In this document: piece by piece, positions 1 to 8,525 of the stretch
How positions within the stretch are numbered: the first letter of the stretch is position 1
Layout: each line of letters begins with the position of its first letter
Assembly (NCBI GenBank): GCA_902812365.1
Contig: CADDZC010000018.1
Span: 1 to 55,022 of the forward strand
From: Acidobacteriota bacterium
GTDB lineage: Bacteria; Acidobacteriota; Terriglobia; UBA7540
Reading direction: 5' to 3'
Length of the DNA stretch: 55,022 nt
The notes under the pieces: generated by a model
Seen by the model: only the letters and a program-made list of their open reading frames with translations
Databases searched by the model: none
What the model was told of the DNA's origin: nothing
Translations under genes and position numbers: made by a program

Positions 1-226
1 GACGAGTGAGAAATGTGCTCAGCACTTCAGTTCGTTGCCCCCCGGACCGACGGCGCGTGTTTGTTGACCGCACCAAAGCTTTCCCGTGAACCCTCGACCG
101 TCAGCGGTCTCTTATCGACGGATCGGGGAGCGCATTCGCAGTTGACTCCACAGCAGCAGGTGGCGTAAAGTGCAACCCACCGAGAGCCGCCAGTTTCAAC
201 TAAACCTGGGACATGCTCGCCGGCGG
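1..226. other. Left-edge region without a recognisable gene
   Basis: No reading frame here looks like a real protein. The only open frame of note, on the minus strand at 27-236, has a composition unlike the neighbouring proteins and no recognisable domain. The stretch probably carries the 3' end or flank of something outside the window, followed by the promoter of the first gene. Confidence 0.4.
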
Positions 227-256
227 TTGACATCATCCCAATGTTTCTTGTAGGCT
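227..256 (+). promoter_or_regulatory. Predicted sigma-70 promoter for the first TPR gene
   Basis: A consensus -35 box TTGACA (227-232) is followed 18 bases later by TAGGCT (251-256), which keeps the important T, A and final T of a -10 box. Transcription would begin near 263, about 37 bases before the ATG at 300. No mapped start site supports it. Confidence 0.45.
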
Positions 257-299
257 CGGTTCATTAGAAGAGGATTTCTTGCGGGGAGCGAGAGCCGAG

Positions 300-1208
300 A
301 TGAAGAGCTTATGGCAGTTCACCTTGACTGCGTTGGTCGCGATGACCTGCGGGGCCGTGCTGCCGGGTACGAGCGCGCCTTACCCGGCACAAAACACGCC
401 ATCGGAATCCGGAACGAAACCGACGGCTGGTTCCCAGACGCAGTCCGGACAACAGGGGCAGGGGCCGGCGCAAGCGCGCCAGGTAACGCCGGATGAAATC
501 AACGCCATCAAGGCGATCCAATCCGAGCTGGATCCAGATCGCGCGATCCAGCTCGCCCAGGACTTTGAGAAGAAATACCCGGACAGTCCCTACCTATTCA
601 CCGTTTACACACTTGAGGCGAACGGGTACGAACAGAAAAACCAAGTGGACAAGGCGATCGATGCTCTGGAGAAGAGTTTGAAGTTGAAGCCAGATAACCT
701 CATGAGCTTGATCATGATGGCTGACTTGCTCCCGACTCCCCAGGATTTGCAGAATGCCAGCGACGCCGAGAAGGACAAGAAACTGACGGAGGCCGAGCAG
801 GACGGCACCAAAGCCTTGCAACTGATCGAGCAACTTCCGAAGCAGCCCAACCAAACCGATGAGCAGCTTGCCAACAACAAAGCCCAATTGGCAAGCGAAG
901 TCCACGGGGCCATGGGTATGGTTCACCTGGAGCGCGCGACGATGGGACTCCAAGGGATGGACATGGCCGAGCTCGGCAAGGCCGAAGCCGAGTACAAGCT
1001 GGCGGTGGCGGTTCCCAACGTGCCGCCTCAGACTTTTTACCGGCTCGGGGAAGTTTTTGAGCACGAAAATAAGATTGACGAAGCCATTGACGCCTTCACC
1101 AAAGCTTCTCAGGCTGCGCAAGGCACGCCGATCCAGCAATTGGCTGACCAGCAGGTACAGAGATTGAAACAAAAGAAGGCGCAAGGCCAAGCTGCGGTCA
1201 AACCGTGA
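300..1208 (+). CDS. Secreted TPR-repeat protein
   Basis: A 302-residue protein with an N-terminal signal peptide (hydrophobic stretch around residues 3-25), then a Gly/Gln/Ser-rich linker (about 30-65) and tetratricopeptide-like helical repeats. Two clear TPR units sit near residues 100-135 (YEQKNQVDKAIDALEKSLKL) and 245-275 (FYRLGEVFEHENKIDEAIDAF). TPR proteins of this sort usually act as scaffolds in the periplasm or outer membrane; the partner is unknown. I chose the ATG at 300 because it starts the signal peptide directly; an in-frame TTG at 279 would add seven residues. It stands alone ahead of rnc with a 194-base gap that holds nothing I recognise. Confidence 0.75.
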   Translation: MKSLWQFTLTALVAMTCGAVLPGTSAPYPAQNTPSESGTKPTAGSQTQSGQQGQGPAQARQVTPDEINAIKAIQSELDPDRAIQLAQDFEKKYPDSPYLFTVYTLEANGYEQKNQVDKAIDALEKSLKLKPDNLMSLIMMADLLPTPQDLQNASDAEKDKKLTEAEQDGTKALQLIEQLPKQPNQTDEQLANNKAQLASEVHGAMGMVHLERATMGLQGMDMAELGKAEAEYKLAVAVPNVPPQTFYRLGEVFEHENKIDEAIDAFTKASQAAQGTPIQQLADQQVQRLKQKKAQGQAAVKP

Positions 1209-1402
1209 GGTAGAAAGCTATTTGCACACATATTTGGAGGGAGCTTTTTGGCACAAGAAGAGGCTGGGTCGTCGCGGCAGCGGTCGGCGCGCAGGCTACT
1301 GCACAACCTTGGGCCGATGGCGCGCGTGAAGTAGGCCTCCCTGGAACAAGGGTGAGACGACGAGAGGAAGTGTAGGCAAATTGCCTTACGTGTCACGGAT
1401 GC

Positions 1403-2116
1403 ATGTCACGCTGTTCACCTGAAGCCTTGCAAGAGGTCATCGGCTACCGATTTCGCAACCCCCAACTCTTGGTAACGGCTTTGACCCACTCCTCCTACGT
1501 TCAGGAACACGCTACCCAGAGCCGCGACAACGAACAGTTGGAGTTTCTCGGAGACGCAGTTCTGAACTTCATAGTTAGCGCGCGGCTGGCTGACGTGTTT
1601 CCTGAGTATTCCGAAGGCAAGCTTTCCCGCGCGCGCGCGCGACTGGTCGCCGCAGAACACCTGAGCGCCGTCGCCTCCCGCCTGCAACTCGGCAGTTATT
1701 TGCGCCTGGGCCACGGTGAAGAGAAGACTGGCGGTCGCAGCAAGTCCCGCTTGCTGGTCAACGCCCTCGAGGCCCTTGTGGCGGCCATATACCGAGACGG
1801 GGGGTTGCGTGCAGCGCAGAAGTTCATCCGGAAGTTCGTTTTGCCAGCCGACTTGCGCCGAGCGGCCGCCGACTTATTTTCGATTGATTACAAGAGCGCC
1901 TTACAGGAGTACTTGCAAGCGGAGCGCGCCGGATTTACCGATTACCGCGTCGTGGGTGAGTCCGGGCCCGAGCATCGAAAGCGTTTTATTGTGGAGGCAT
2001 CAGCGGCCGGAAATGTCGTGGCACGGGGCACCGGCGGGAGCAAGAAGGCCGCCGAGCAACAGGCAGCGAAGGCACTGCTTGAGCGTTTGCAGCGGCGGCC
2101 AGTCATCCATGGCTGA
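1403..2116 (+). CDS. rnc: Ribonuclease III
   Basis: A 237-residue double-strand-specific endoribonuclease that matures rRNA precursors and cleaves structured mRNAs in the cytoplasm. The catalytic signature NEQLEFLGD lies at residues 43-51 (usual form NERLEFLGD), and a second acidic patch, NALEALVAAIYRD, supplies the remaining metal ligands. The C-terminal 70 residues form a double-stranded RNA-binding domain ending in GGSKKAAEQQAAKALLE. Length is normal for the family. Its last codons overlap the start of lepB by 8 bases, so the two are almost certainly co-transcribed and translationally coupled. The Shine-Dalgarno sequence ahead of the ATG is weak. Confidence 0.96.
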   Translation: MSRCSPEALQEVIGYRFRNPQLLVTALTHSSYVQEHATQSRDNEQLEFLGDAVLNFIVSARLADVFPEYSEGKLSRARARLVAAEHLSAVASRLQLGSYLRLGHGEEKTGGRSKSRLLVNALEALVAAIYRDGGLRAAQKFIRKFVLPADLRRAAADLFSIDYKSALQEYLQAERAGFTDYRVVGESGPEHRKRFIVEASAAGNVVARGTGGSKKAAEQQAAKALLERLQRRPVIHG

Positions 2117-2876
2117 AGGTTATAAGAAATCATCAACCCGCGACACGTTCGAATCCCTTGTGGTAACGGTGATTCTAGCGGTCTTCGGCACGACCTTCGT
2201 CGTGCAGGCATTTAAGATTCCGACCGGCTCGATGGAGGACACCCTACTGATCGGTGACCATTTGCTGGTGAACCGGTTTGCCTTCGCTCCACAGTCCGGC
2301 TGGCTGCGTGGAATTTTGCCCTACCGACAGATCCGCCGTGGCGACGTTTTGGTATTTAAATTTCCCGGTCCCCTGGGAGAAGCCCAGGAGCCAGGGGAGC
2401 ATTTCGTGAAGCGGGTGATTGGGGTGCCAGGAGACCGAATCAAGATTATCCACCGGCAGGTATTCGTCAACGAGAAGCTCCTCTATGAACCTTACGTGCA
2501 CCATACGTACCCAGGGGAGGAGCGCCCCGGGGATGACTTTCCCCCTCTGAGTTCAGCCTACGTTCTGCCCGGCTCAACGGCCGAGTGGGCTCAAGAGATG
2601 CCGCGCTACGTGCGAAACGGCGAACTTGTCGTCCCGCCGCGTCACTATTTTGTGATGGGTGACAACCGCGAGAATAGCTGGGATAGCCGCTTTTGGGGCT
2701 TTGTGCCCCCGAATGCGGTGTCAGGCCGGCCGCTCTTCATTTACTGGTCGTTTGAAACGCCGGAACAGGAATATGAACGGACTTCGTTCGGTGACCGCAT
2801 TTCCCAGACGTTAGACTTGCTGGTGCACTTCTTTTCCAAGACTCGGTGGCGACGGACGTTCCAGGTTGTACGCTAA
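2109..2876 (+). CDS. lepB: Signal peptidase I
   Basis: A 255-residue membrane-bound serine protease of family S26 that removes signal peptides from exported preproteins. One membrane segment spans about residues 14-34. The catalytic Ser41 sits in GSMEDTLL and the general base Lys101 in KRVIGVPGD; the box MGDNRENSWDSRFWG near residues 182-196 is the conserved family region. It lies between rnc and an AsmA-like gene: the start overlaps rnc by 8 bases and the stop overlaps the next start in TAATG. The start at 2109 is fixed by the family N-terminus; a longer upstream frame is a shadow of rnc. Confidence 0.95.
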   Translation: MAEGYKKSSTRDTFESLVVTVILAVFGTTFVVQAFKIPTGSMEDTLLIGDHLLVNRFAFAPQSGWLRGILPYRQIRRGDVLVFKFPGPLGEAQEPGEHFVKRVIGVPGDRIKIIHRQVFVNEKLLYEPYVHHTYPGEERPGDDFPPLSSAYVLPGSTAEWAQEMPRYVRNGELVVPPRHYFVMGDNRENSWDSRFWGFVPPNAVSGRPLFIYWSFETPEQEYERTSFGDRISQTLDLLVHFFSKTRWRRTFQVVR

Positions 2877-5554
2877 TGAGTCGCATGTCTCAACGACGCG
2901 CCCGCACGGTCGCCTTCATCGCCGTGGTTCTCGGCCTCGCGGCATGGCTCGCGCCGTCATTTCTGAGTGGCAACCGATATCGCCGTCGGCTAGAGTCTCA
3001 ACTTTCTCTGATTCTGGGCCGTACGGTGGAATTCAGTTCAGTCTCTCTCCGCTTGCTTCCTCGCCCGGCCTTTGTGCTGTCGGACGTCGTCGTGCGCGAA
3101 GACCCGCGTTTTGGCCCAGAGCCATTCGCACGGATCGGTCAGGCCACGTGCGACTTGCACCTGCGAAGTCTGTGCCGAGGCTACCTCGAATTCGATACTC
3201 TGGGATTGGACCAAGCCACCTTCAATGTAGTGCGCAAGAACGAAGGGGGATGGAATATCGAAAGTCTGCTGCAAAGGCGCGGCATCGCCCCATCGGAGGT
3301 CTCGAGCGCCGAGCATCCTATCGCTGAACGCCTAAGTTTGGAGATCAGCCGAGCTAGACTCAATTTTAAGGTCGGAACCAACAAAAAGCCATTCGCTTTA
3401 ACCGATCTGAGTGCCCGCATCGACCTCGATCCCGCCAACCAAGTCGTGCGTTATGATGTGACGGGAACTCCTGTCCGCACCGATTCGACTCTACCTACCC
3501 CAGGGGCACTCGAACTGAGCGGCGAGTGGAGGCCGGGAGATAAACCAGGTGGCACTCTGGAGGCTTTGCTGCAAACCCGCCGGGCGTTGCTGTACGACTG
3601 GATTCCGCTGGTGACCGGGCATAACCCGGGCGTATACGGGGTGGTGGACGCAACGATGCGTCTTACCGGCTCTGCTCAGATGCCCCGCCTCGAAGGCGAG
3701 GCACACGTTGAACAACTTCATCGCTGGGACTCGCTTCCGCCCTCCGCCGATATGCCCGTCGCGATTCGTTTTCGAGGCCGTTGGGATCGCCCGGCGGATC
3801 GGTTGCTGCTCGACAGCCTGGACGCCAGTTTCGCGAACTCGGAGGTCCATCTCACGGGCGCAGTCAACCAGATTGCTGCGTCGCCGCAGCTCGACTTGGT
3901 GATATCTGTCGGTCGCTCGCGCGCCGAGGATCAGTTGTCTCTGGTAGATCGCTTGCTGGGGAGAAATCCAGGCAAAGTTGGGCTTAGTGGCCGAATGGCT
4001 GCGCTGGTCTCCATCCGGGGCTCGTGGCGCGGTCCTCGCTATTTCGGATCCGTCACGATCCGCGAGGGCAGCGTTAAATCGCTCGCCGGAACATTTCCTC
4101 TGGCACCAGTGACGATTAATCTAGTGGGTACGGACGCAGAGCTGGAACCGTCGAAGATCCAAGTAGCGCGGCATGTTGACCTGATCGCGACTGGAACACT
4201 GCACATTCCGATCGCTCGGGATGAAACAACAACTTCTTTTTCTCGCCCGGTTGCCGCTCCCTCCCGCTTGCAACGAGACAGCCTCCTCAGCCAGGGAAGG
4301 GTCGATCTGCCTGCGAGTGGAACATACATCCTCAAGTGTTCGGCAAAATCGATGCCCTTGGAAGTCGCACTCGGCCTTCTGCGGAACTTCGGGATCCAAC
4401 CCTTGCAGCACGTCGACGCCCAAGGCACGGTCAATGCCGACCTGGAGATCTCCGGCCGAGCTTGGCCCTTCACCGCCCCGTTGGTTTCCGGTCGGGCGGA
4501 GCTCGCGGGTCGGCTGTATTTGCCCGGCTTCGCGGAGTCGCTCGGAATACGCAAAGCCCGCCTCCAGGTCAGCGGCAAGCGGATCGTGATCGATCCGGTG
4601 GTGGCCGAGCTTCCGCCGAGCACTTTCACGGGCCGTTTGGAGTACAACGGTCTGCGACAGCAACCGTGGGTCTTCGCTGTGCAAGCAGACAGACTCAACC
4701 TTGATCGGGCTGCATTGTGGTTCGACGGTGTCAATCCTCAATCGCCATTGCGGCTGCTTGAATTTCTGCCCGGATTGCGCTTGATGGCTAACCGCGAGGC
4801 CGCAGGTGCCCAATTGTTCGCCTCCGTACGAGCGGCGGGATCCTTCGCCACTCCACTCCTTAGCTATCGCGGGACGCGACTGGAAGACTTTCGTGCTGTG
4901 GTGAATATCTCCCATCGAAATCTCGACGTCTCTCGTGCCGTTTTTCGACTCGCGGAAGGTCAGGGCCAAGGCAGCGCACAGGTTGATCTCGCCAGCCCGC
5001 CACCTTCGGTGAGGATCGATGCTGTGATAAAAGGCGCTCAACTCCATGTATGGGCTCCGGATCTTCCGCCACAGCTGCGGCGGATACGCGGGGTAGCCGA
5101 CGCGAATCTGCGTTTGGAGACTCGCGGCTTCTCTTACCCGGCTCTGGCTTCAGCGCTGAAAGGCCAAATTCACGCGCAGCTCAAGGCAGTGGACCTCGGC
5201 GGCTTTGATCCTGTCGCCGCCGTCGCTCGCGTCGCTTCGTTTGGGACGCTGCAGCCGATAAAAGGAGATGTGACATTGCCGGCCGCCAGCGCCACCGTGA
5301 CGGTTCGGGATCGGCGCCTGATCGTTTCGTGCCCGATCGTTCTGAACCGAGCGTTGCTGGACGTTACCGGCGTGTATGGTTTCGATGGATCGGCCTCCCT
5401 TCGCGTCCGGGCCGACCTCACGCACGTCAAACGCCGATGGCTCGACGATAATGGGTATTCCGATCCGGCGCGCATCGCCACGTTTCGCTTAGGCGGGCGG
5501 CTCGACCGGTTAGGCGTGCTTCCAACGGCGCAGACGGTTGCCGTTCGCCGATAA
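2876..5554 (+). CDS. AsmA-family envelope protein
   Basis: An 892-residue protein with one N-terminal membrane segment (about residues 8-28), followed by a long beta-strand-rich periplasmic region. The opening after the anchor (RRRLESQLSLILGRTVEFSS) and the C-terminal part resemble the AsmA/YhdP/TamB-like repeating beta-groove superfamily, whose members are thought to ferry phospholipids between the membranes or help outer-membrane assembly. The ATG at 2876 shares a base with the lepB stop (TAATG), showing coupling. A start 30 bases upstream inside lepB was discounted. Exact role in this organism is inference; AsmA-like proteins are often multicopy. Confidence 0.8.
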   Translation: MSRMSQRRARTVAFIAVVLGLAAWLAPSFLSGNRYRRRLESQLSLILGRTVEFSSVSLRLLPRPAFVLSDVVVREDPRFGPEPFARIGQATCDLHLRSLCRGYLEFDTLGLDQATFNVVRKNEGGWNIESLLQRRGIAPSEVSSAEHPIAERLSLEISRARLNFKVGTNKKPFALTDLSARIDLDPANQVVRYDVTGTPVRTDSTLPTPGALELSGEWRPGDKPGGTLEALLQTRRALLYDWIPLVTGHNPGVYGVVDATMRLTGSAQMPRLEGEAHVEQLHRWDSLPPSADMPVAIRFRGRWDRPADRLLLDSLDASFANSEVHLTGAVNQIAASPQLDLVISVGRSRAEDQLSLVDRLLGRNPGKVGLSGRMAALVSIRGSWRGPRYFGSVTIREGSVKSLAGTFPLAPVTINLVGTDAELEPSKIQVARHVDLIATGTLHIPIARDETTTSFSRPVAAPSRLQRDSLLSQGRVDLPASGTYILKCSAKSMPLEVALGLLRNFGIQPLQHVDAQGTVNADLEISGRAWPFTAPLVSGRAELAGRLYLPGFAESLGIRKARLQVSGKRIVIDPVVAELPPSTFTGRLEYNGLRQQPWVFAVQADRLNLDRAALWFDGVNPQSPLRLLEFLPGLRLMANREAAGAQLFASVRAAGSFATPLLSYRGTRLEDFRAVVNISHRNLDVSRAVFRLAEGQGQGSAQVDLASPPPSVRIDAVIKGAQLHVWAPDLPPQLRRIRGVADANLRLETRGFSYPALASALKGQIHAQLKAVDLGGFDPVAAVARVASFGTLQPIKGDVTLPAASATVTVRDRRLIVSCPIVLNRALLDVTGVYGFDGSASLRVRADLTHVKRRWLDDNGYSDPARIATFRLGGRLDRLGVLPTAQTVAVRR

Positions 5555-5660
5555 GGGAACTCAAACGCAGCTCAGGACTCAATCCCGGCCCCAGTACAGA
5601 GCGCGCTCATGGAAATTCTGATTGTCAATAGGTGAATGCTTCTTTTCCGCTCTCCAAATG

Positions 5661-5669
5661 TGGTACAGT
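5661..5669 (+). promoter_or_regulatory. Possible extended -10 promoter
   Basis: TGGTACAGT matches an extended -10 element (TGnTAnnnT) 31 bases ahead of the ATG at 5701, within a locally AT-richer stretch. No good -35 box is visible at the right distance. Confidence 0.3.
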
Positions 5670-5700
5670 AACGCGGCACATAACGAGATTGAGGCGATGG

Positions 5701-6333
5701 ATGAACATCTTTCGGACCGTAGCTGTGATGTTGCTCGCTTACCGCGTCGGGTTTTCTCCACCAAGCCAACGTGCGTGGGTACGCCTTTTCAACGGCAAGG
5801 ATTTGGATGGATGGAGTGTTAAGGGGCGGGAGCGATGGGTGGTTGATCACGGCACCATTCTTGGCGAAAGCACTGTAGGGCATTACGGCTACCTCACGAC
5901 CGACAACAGTTACAAGGATTTTGTGCTTCGCCTACTTTTCAAGGGCGAGGGCAATGGTAACAGCGGCGTGTTCTTTCATGCTCGTATCAAGGCAGAGATG
6001 AAAGATTCCGGCCCCGATATTGAGGGGATGCAAGTCGAAGTGGATCCGAACATGGGCCACCACACGGGCGGGCTTTACGAGAGCGCTGGCCGCGACTGGC
6101 TGATTCAACCGACGGCGGCGGGAGAGCAGGCCCTGAAACCCGCGGCCTGGAATCGCCTCGAAATATCGGTCCAGGGCCACCACATAAGAACCCGCCTGAA
6201 CGTCCTCCAAATTGTTGACTACACGGACGCGAACCCGAGGTTCGCGGACGGAGTGATCGCCCTGCAAATTGACACCGGCGGCGGGGTCAGGATGCCGTGG
6301 CGGGATCTCTATATTCAGGAAATATCTCCTTAA
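5701..6333 (+). CDS. Secreted DUF1080 (3-keto-disaccharide hydrolase-like) protein
   Basis: A 210-residue exported protein with a signal peptide over about residues 1-22 and one DUF1080 domain, a concanavalin-like beta-sandwich. Family hallmarks are FNGKDLDGW near the N-terminus, then YKDFVLRLLFK and NGNSGVFFHAR. Characterised members cleave 3-keto-glycosides made by oxidoreductases, and many others are uncharacterised. The ATG at 5701 is preceded by GAGG six bases upstream; an upstream in-frame start at 5632 would put 23 non-signal residues in front. It is followed by an exported TIM-barrel isomerase, a common pairing in carbohydrate-degrading gene sets. Confidence 0.82.
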   Translation: MNIFRTVAVMLLAYRVGFSPPSQRAWVRLFNGKDLDGWSVKGRERWVVDHGTILGESTVGHYGYLTTDNSYKDFVLRLLFKGEGNGNSGVFFHARIKAEMKDSGPDIEGMQVEVDPNMGHHTGGLYESAGRDWLIQPTAAGEQALKPAAWNRLEISVQGHHIRTRLNVLQIVDYTDANPRFADGVIALQIDTGGGVRMPWRDLYIQEISP

Positions 6334-6390
6334 GCGGGCACGTTTTCCGGTCGTGTCGAGATTGCGGACAGATCACCCAGGAGTGCACGT

Positions 6391-7341
6391 ATGGCCTTGC
6401 ACAACAGGCGGAAGTTCATTCAGAGTTCCGCGACCGCTGCCGGCTTCGGCTTAGTCGCGACGTCCGGGGTTGGTCATTTTGCCGACGTTGTGGTCGGTGA
6501 GTCCGGTAACGCAACCAGGAGCGACAAGGGCATGCGACTGGGGCTGGTCGTCGGACTCGGTAATGATCCGGAGGCGGCGATCAAAAAAGTACACGACCTC
6601 GGATTGCCAACTTGCCAGGTACTGGCCGAGGAGATCAATGACGATCTGCTGAAGCGCCTCAAGCTTGTGCTTGACCGGTATGGTGTGGAAGCTACAGCAC
6701 TCGGTACGGGCGGTCCGGGTCCGCTGGTTTATGACTTCTATGACGGCCCGTTGACGCTCGGGTTGGTGCCCGAAACCTATCGCGGAGCACGGATCGAACA
6801 TCTCAAACAATTTTCCGACTATGCTCGGCAGCTCGGCATTCCAGCTCTGCACACCCACGCTGGTTTCATTCCCGAGGATCCAAATGACCGTTTGTACCGC
6901 GAAAGTATCGAGGCATTCAAAGAGATCGTTGGCTACTGTCGCCGCAACGGCCAGACGTTCCTTTACGAGGCCGGCACTGAGACTCCGGTGACCCTGCTCC
7001 GCGCCATTGAAGACGTGGGCCTGGACAACCAAGGTGTCAACCTTGATACCGCCAACCTCATTCTTTACGGCAAGGGAAATCCGCTTGATGCTCTCGATGT
7101 GATCGGCCCCTGGGTCAAGGGCATGCATGCCAAAGACGGCCTCTATCCGACAGGCACGCGCGAGCTGGGGCGAGAGGTTCCCATCGGCCAAGGGAAAGTG
7201 GATTTTCCCCGTCTAATCGCCCGTCTCAAAGAACTGAATTACAGGGGGGCAGTCAGCATCGAACGGGAGATTTCGGGACCTCAACAAATAGAAGACATTC
7301 GGAAGGAAAAAACCTACCTCGAAAAGCTCATTGCCTCGTAA
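6391..7341 (+). CDS. Tat-exported sugar phosphate isomerase/epimerase-like TIM barrel
   Basis: A 316-residue protein of the AP-endonuclease-2/xylose-isomerase-like superfamily. The N-terminus carries a twin-arginine export signal (NRRKFIQSS then a hydrophobic run to about residue 30). The barrel spans residues 48-315, with typical metal-ligand strands in YEAGTET, NLDTANLI, GMHAKDG and VSIERE. A clear AGGAG precedes the ATG by nine bases. Substrate is unknown; with the adjacent DUF1080 protein, a role in periplasmic processing of oxidised or keto sugars is plausible, but that is inference from context. Confidence 0.85.
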   Translation: MALHNRRKFIQSSATAAGFGLVATSGVGHFADVVVGESGNATRSDKGMRLGLVVGLGNDPEAAIKKVHDLGLPTCQVLAEEINDDLLKRLKLVLDRYGVEATALGTGGPGPLVYDFYDGPLTLGLVPETYRGARIEHLKQFSDYARQLGIPALHTHAGFIPEDPNDRLYRESIEAFKEIVGYCRRNGQTFLYEAGTETPVTLLRAIEDVGLDNQGVNLDTANLILYGKGNPLDALDVIGPWVKGMHAKDGLYPTGTRELGREVPIGQGKVDFPRLIARLKELNYRGAVSIEREISGPQQIEDIRKEKTYLEKLIAS

Positions 7342-7357
7342 CCTTCCTCACCACGCC

Positions 7358-8459
7358 TCACTTCGGCACCGTCCGGCGCGAGAGCAGGTAGGCCTTAATG
7401 AACGGATCAATATCGCCATCGAGCACGCGCTCCGCGTCGCCCACTTCTAACTTGGTTCGATTGTCTTTCACCAGGCGGTAGGGATGCAGAACGTAAGACC
7501 TGATCTGACTCCCAAAGTCGATATCCGCTTTAGAAGCCTCCAGCTTCCGCGACTCTTCTCGCTTCTTTTCGAGCTCCCATTCGTAGAGCTTCGACCGCAG
7601 TATCTTCAGCGCCATTTCACGATTGCGGTGCTGCGAGCGTTCATTCTGACACTGCGCGACGAGCCCGGTCGGGATATGCGTAATCCGCACGGCCGAATCA
7701 GTGGTGTTGACATGCTGGCCGCCTTTACCAGCGGACCGATACGTCTCAACTCGCAATTCTTCCGGCTTGATGTCAATGTTGATGTTGTCATCGATCTCCG
7801 GGCTGACAAAAACTGAGGCGAATGACGTGTGTCGCCGGCCAGCCGAATCGAAGGGCGAGATGCGAACCAGGCGATGGACGCCGATTTCGGAGGTCAGCAA
7901 GCCATACGCGTAATCGCCCGCCACGTTGAAGGTTGCCGATTTCAGGCCCGCCTCCTCCCCGGCCTGATAGTCCATCAATTTAAACCTAAAACCGCGACGC
8001 TCAGCCCATCGACGGTACATGCGCAGCAGCATCTCGGCCCAATCCTGTGATTCGGTACCCCCTGCGCCCGGGTGGATCGTGACAATGGCATTGAGGCGGT
8101 CGTTCTCCCCGGCGAGCATCGTCTCCGTCTCCAGCCGGTCAATCTCTCGACGCAACCGCGCCAACTCCGCCCTGAAGTCGGCTTCAACGTTCTCGCCTTC
8201 GCGCGCGAGCTCCAGGTAGGCCTCCACGTCGGCCAGACGCTGAGCAAGTTTCTCATCCGCCTCCAATACCTGTGCAAGGCGCCGCCGATCCGACAACGCT
8301 TTTTGCGAGGCTTCCGGTTTATCCCAGAAGTCAGGCCGAGCAAGCTGTCTTTCTATGGCTTCCAGTTCTCGACGCCGATTAGGAGCGTCAAAGAAAGCTC
8401 CTAAGATCTGCGGCGCGACGCCGCAATTCTTGTAATTCCCGTTCTAAGTCTTCAATCAC
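7358..8459 (-). CDS. prfB: Peptide chain release factor 2 (programmed +1 frameshift)
   Basis: Release factor 2 recognises UGA and UAA stop codons and triggers peptide release. The frame opens at a GTG (8459-8457), preceded by GGAGGGAG, and runs 23 codons to an in-frame TGA at 8390-8388. Skipping one base (8390) continues without interruption to 7358, giving 366 residues, the normal RF2 length. The stop-recognition motif SPF is at about residues 201-203 and the catalytic GGQ at about 246-248 (SAGKGGQHVN). Ribosome shifting at the UGA autoregulates RF2 level. The gene is last in a long minus-strand block behind lnt. A reading starting at a TTG at 8296 would lose the N-terminal domain. Confidence 0.95.
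8387..8402 (-). promoter_or_regulatory. prfB programmed +1 frameshift site
   Basis: Reading on the minus strand, an internal Shine-Dalgarno-like AGGAG is followed by CTTTGAC, the classic RF2 shift heptamer (CTT slippery codon, TGA stop, C context). The AGGAG element pairs with 16S rRNA to promote the slip when RF2 is scarce. The frame joins perfectly after the shift. Confidence 0.93.
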
Positions 8460-8525
8460 GACATCTCCCTCCACGATCCGGAAGTCCTTGTTGCTACCCC
8501 GCCATGGATCCGCCTCCCCTGCGGG

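Noticed and set aside
594-1190. 198-codon minus-strand open frame opposite the first TPR gene
   Set aside because: It is the shadow of a well-supported plus-strand gene and has no domain.
4121-5047. 308-codon minus-strand open frame inside the AsmA-like gene
   Set aside because: Shadow frame in a GC-rich gene; no signal, domain or Shine-Dalgarno.
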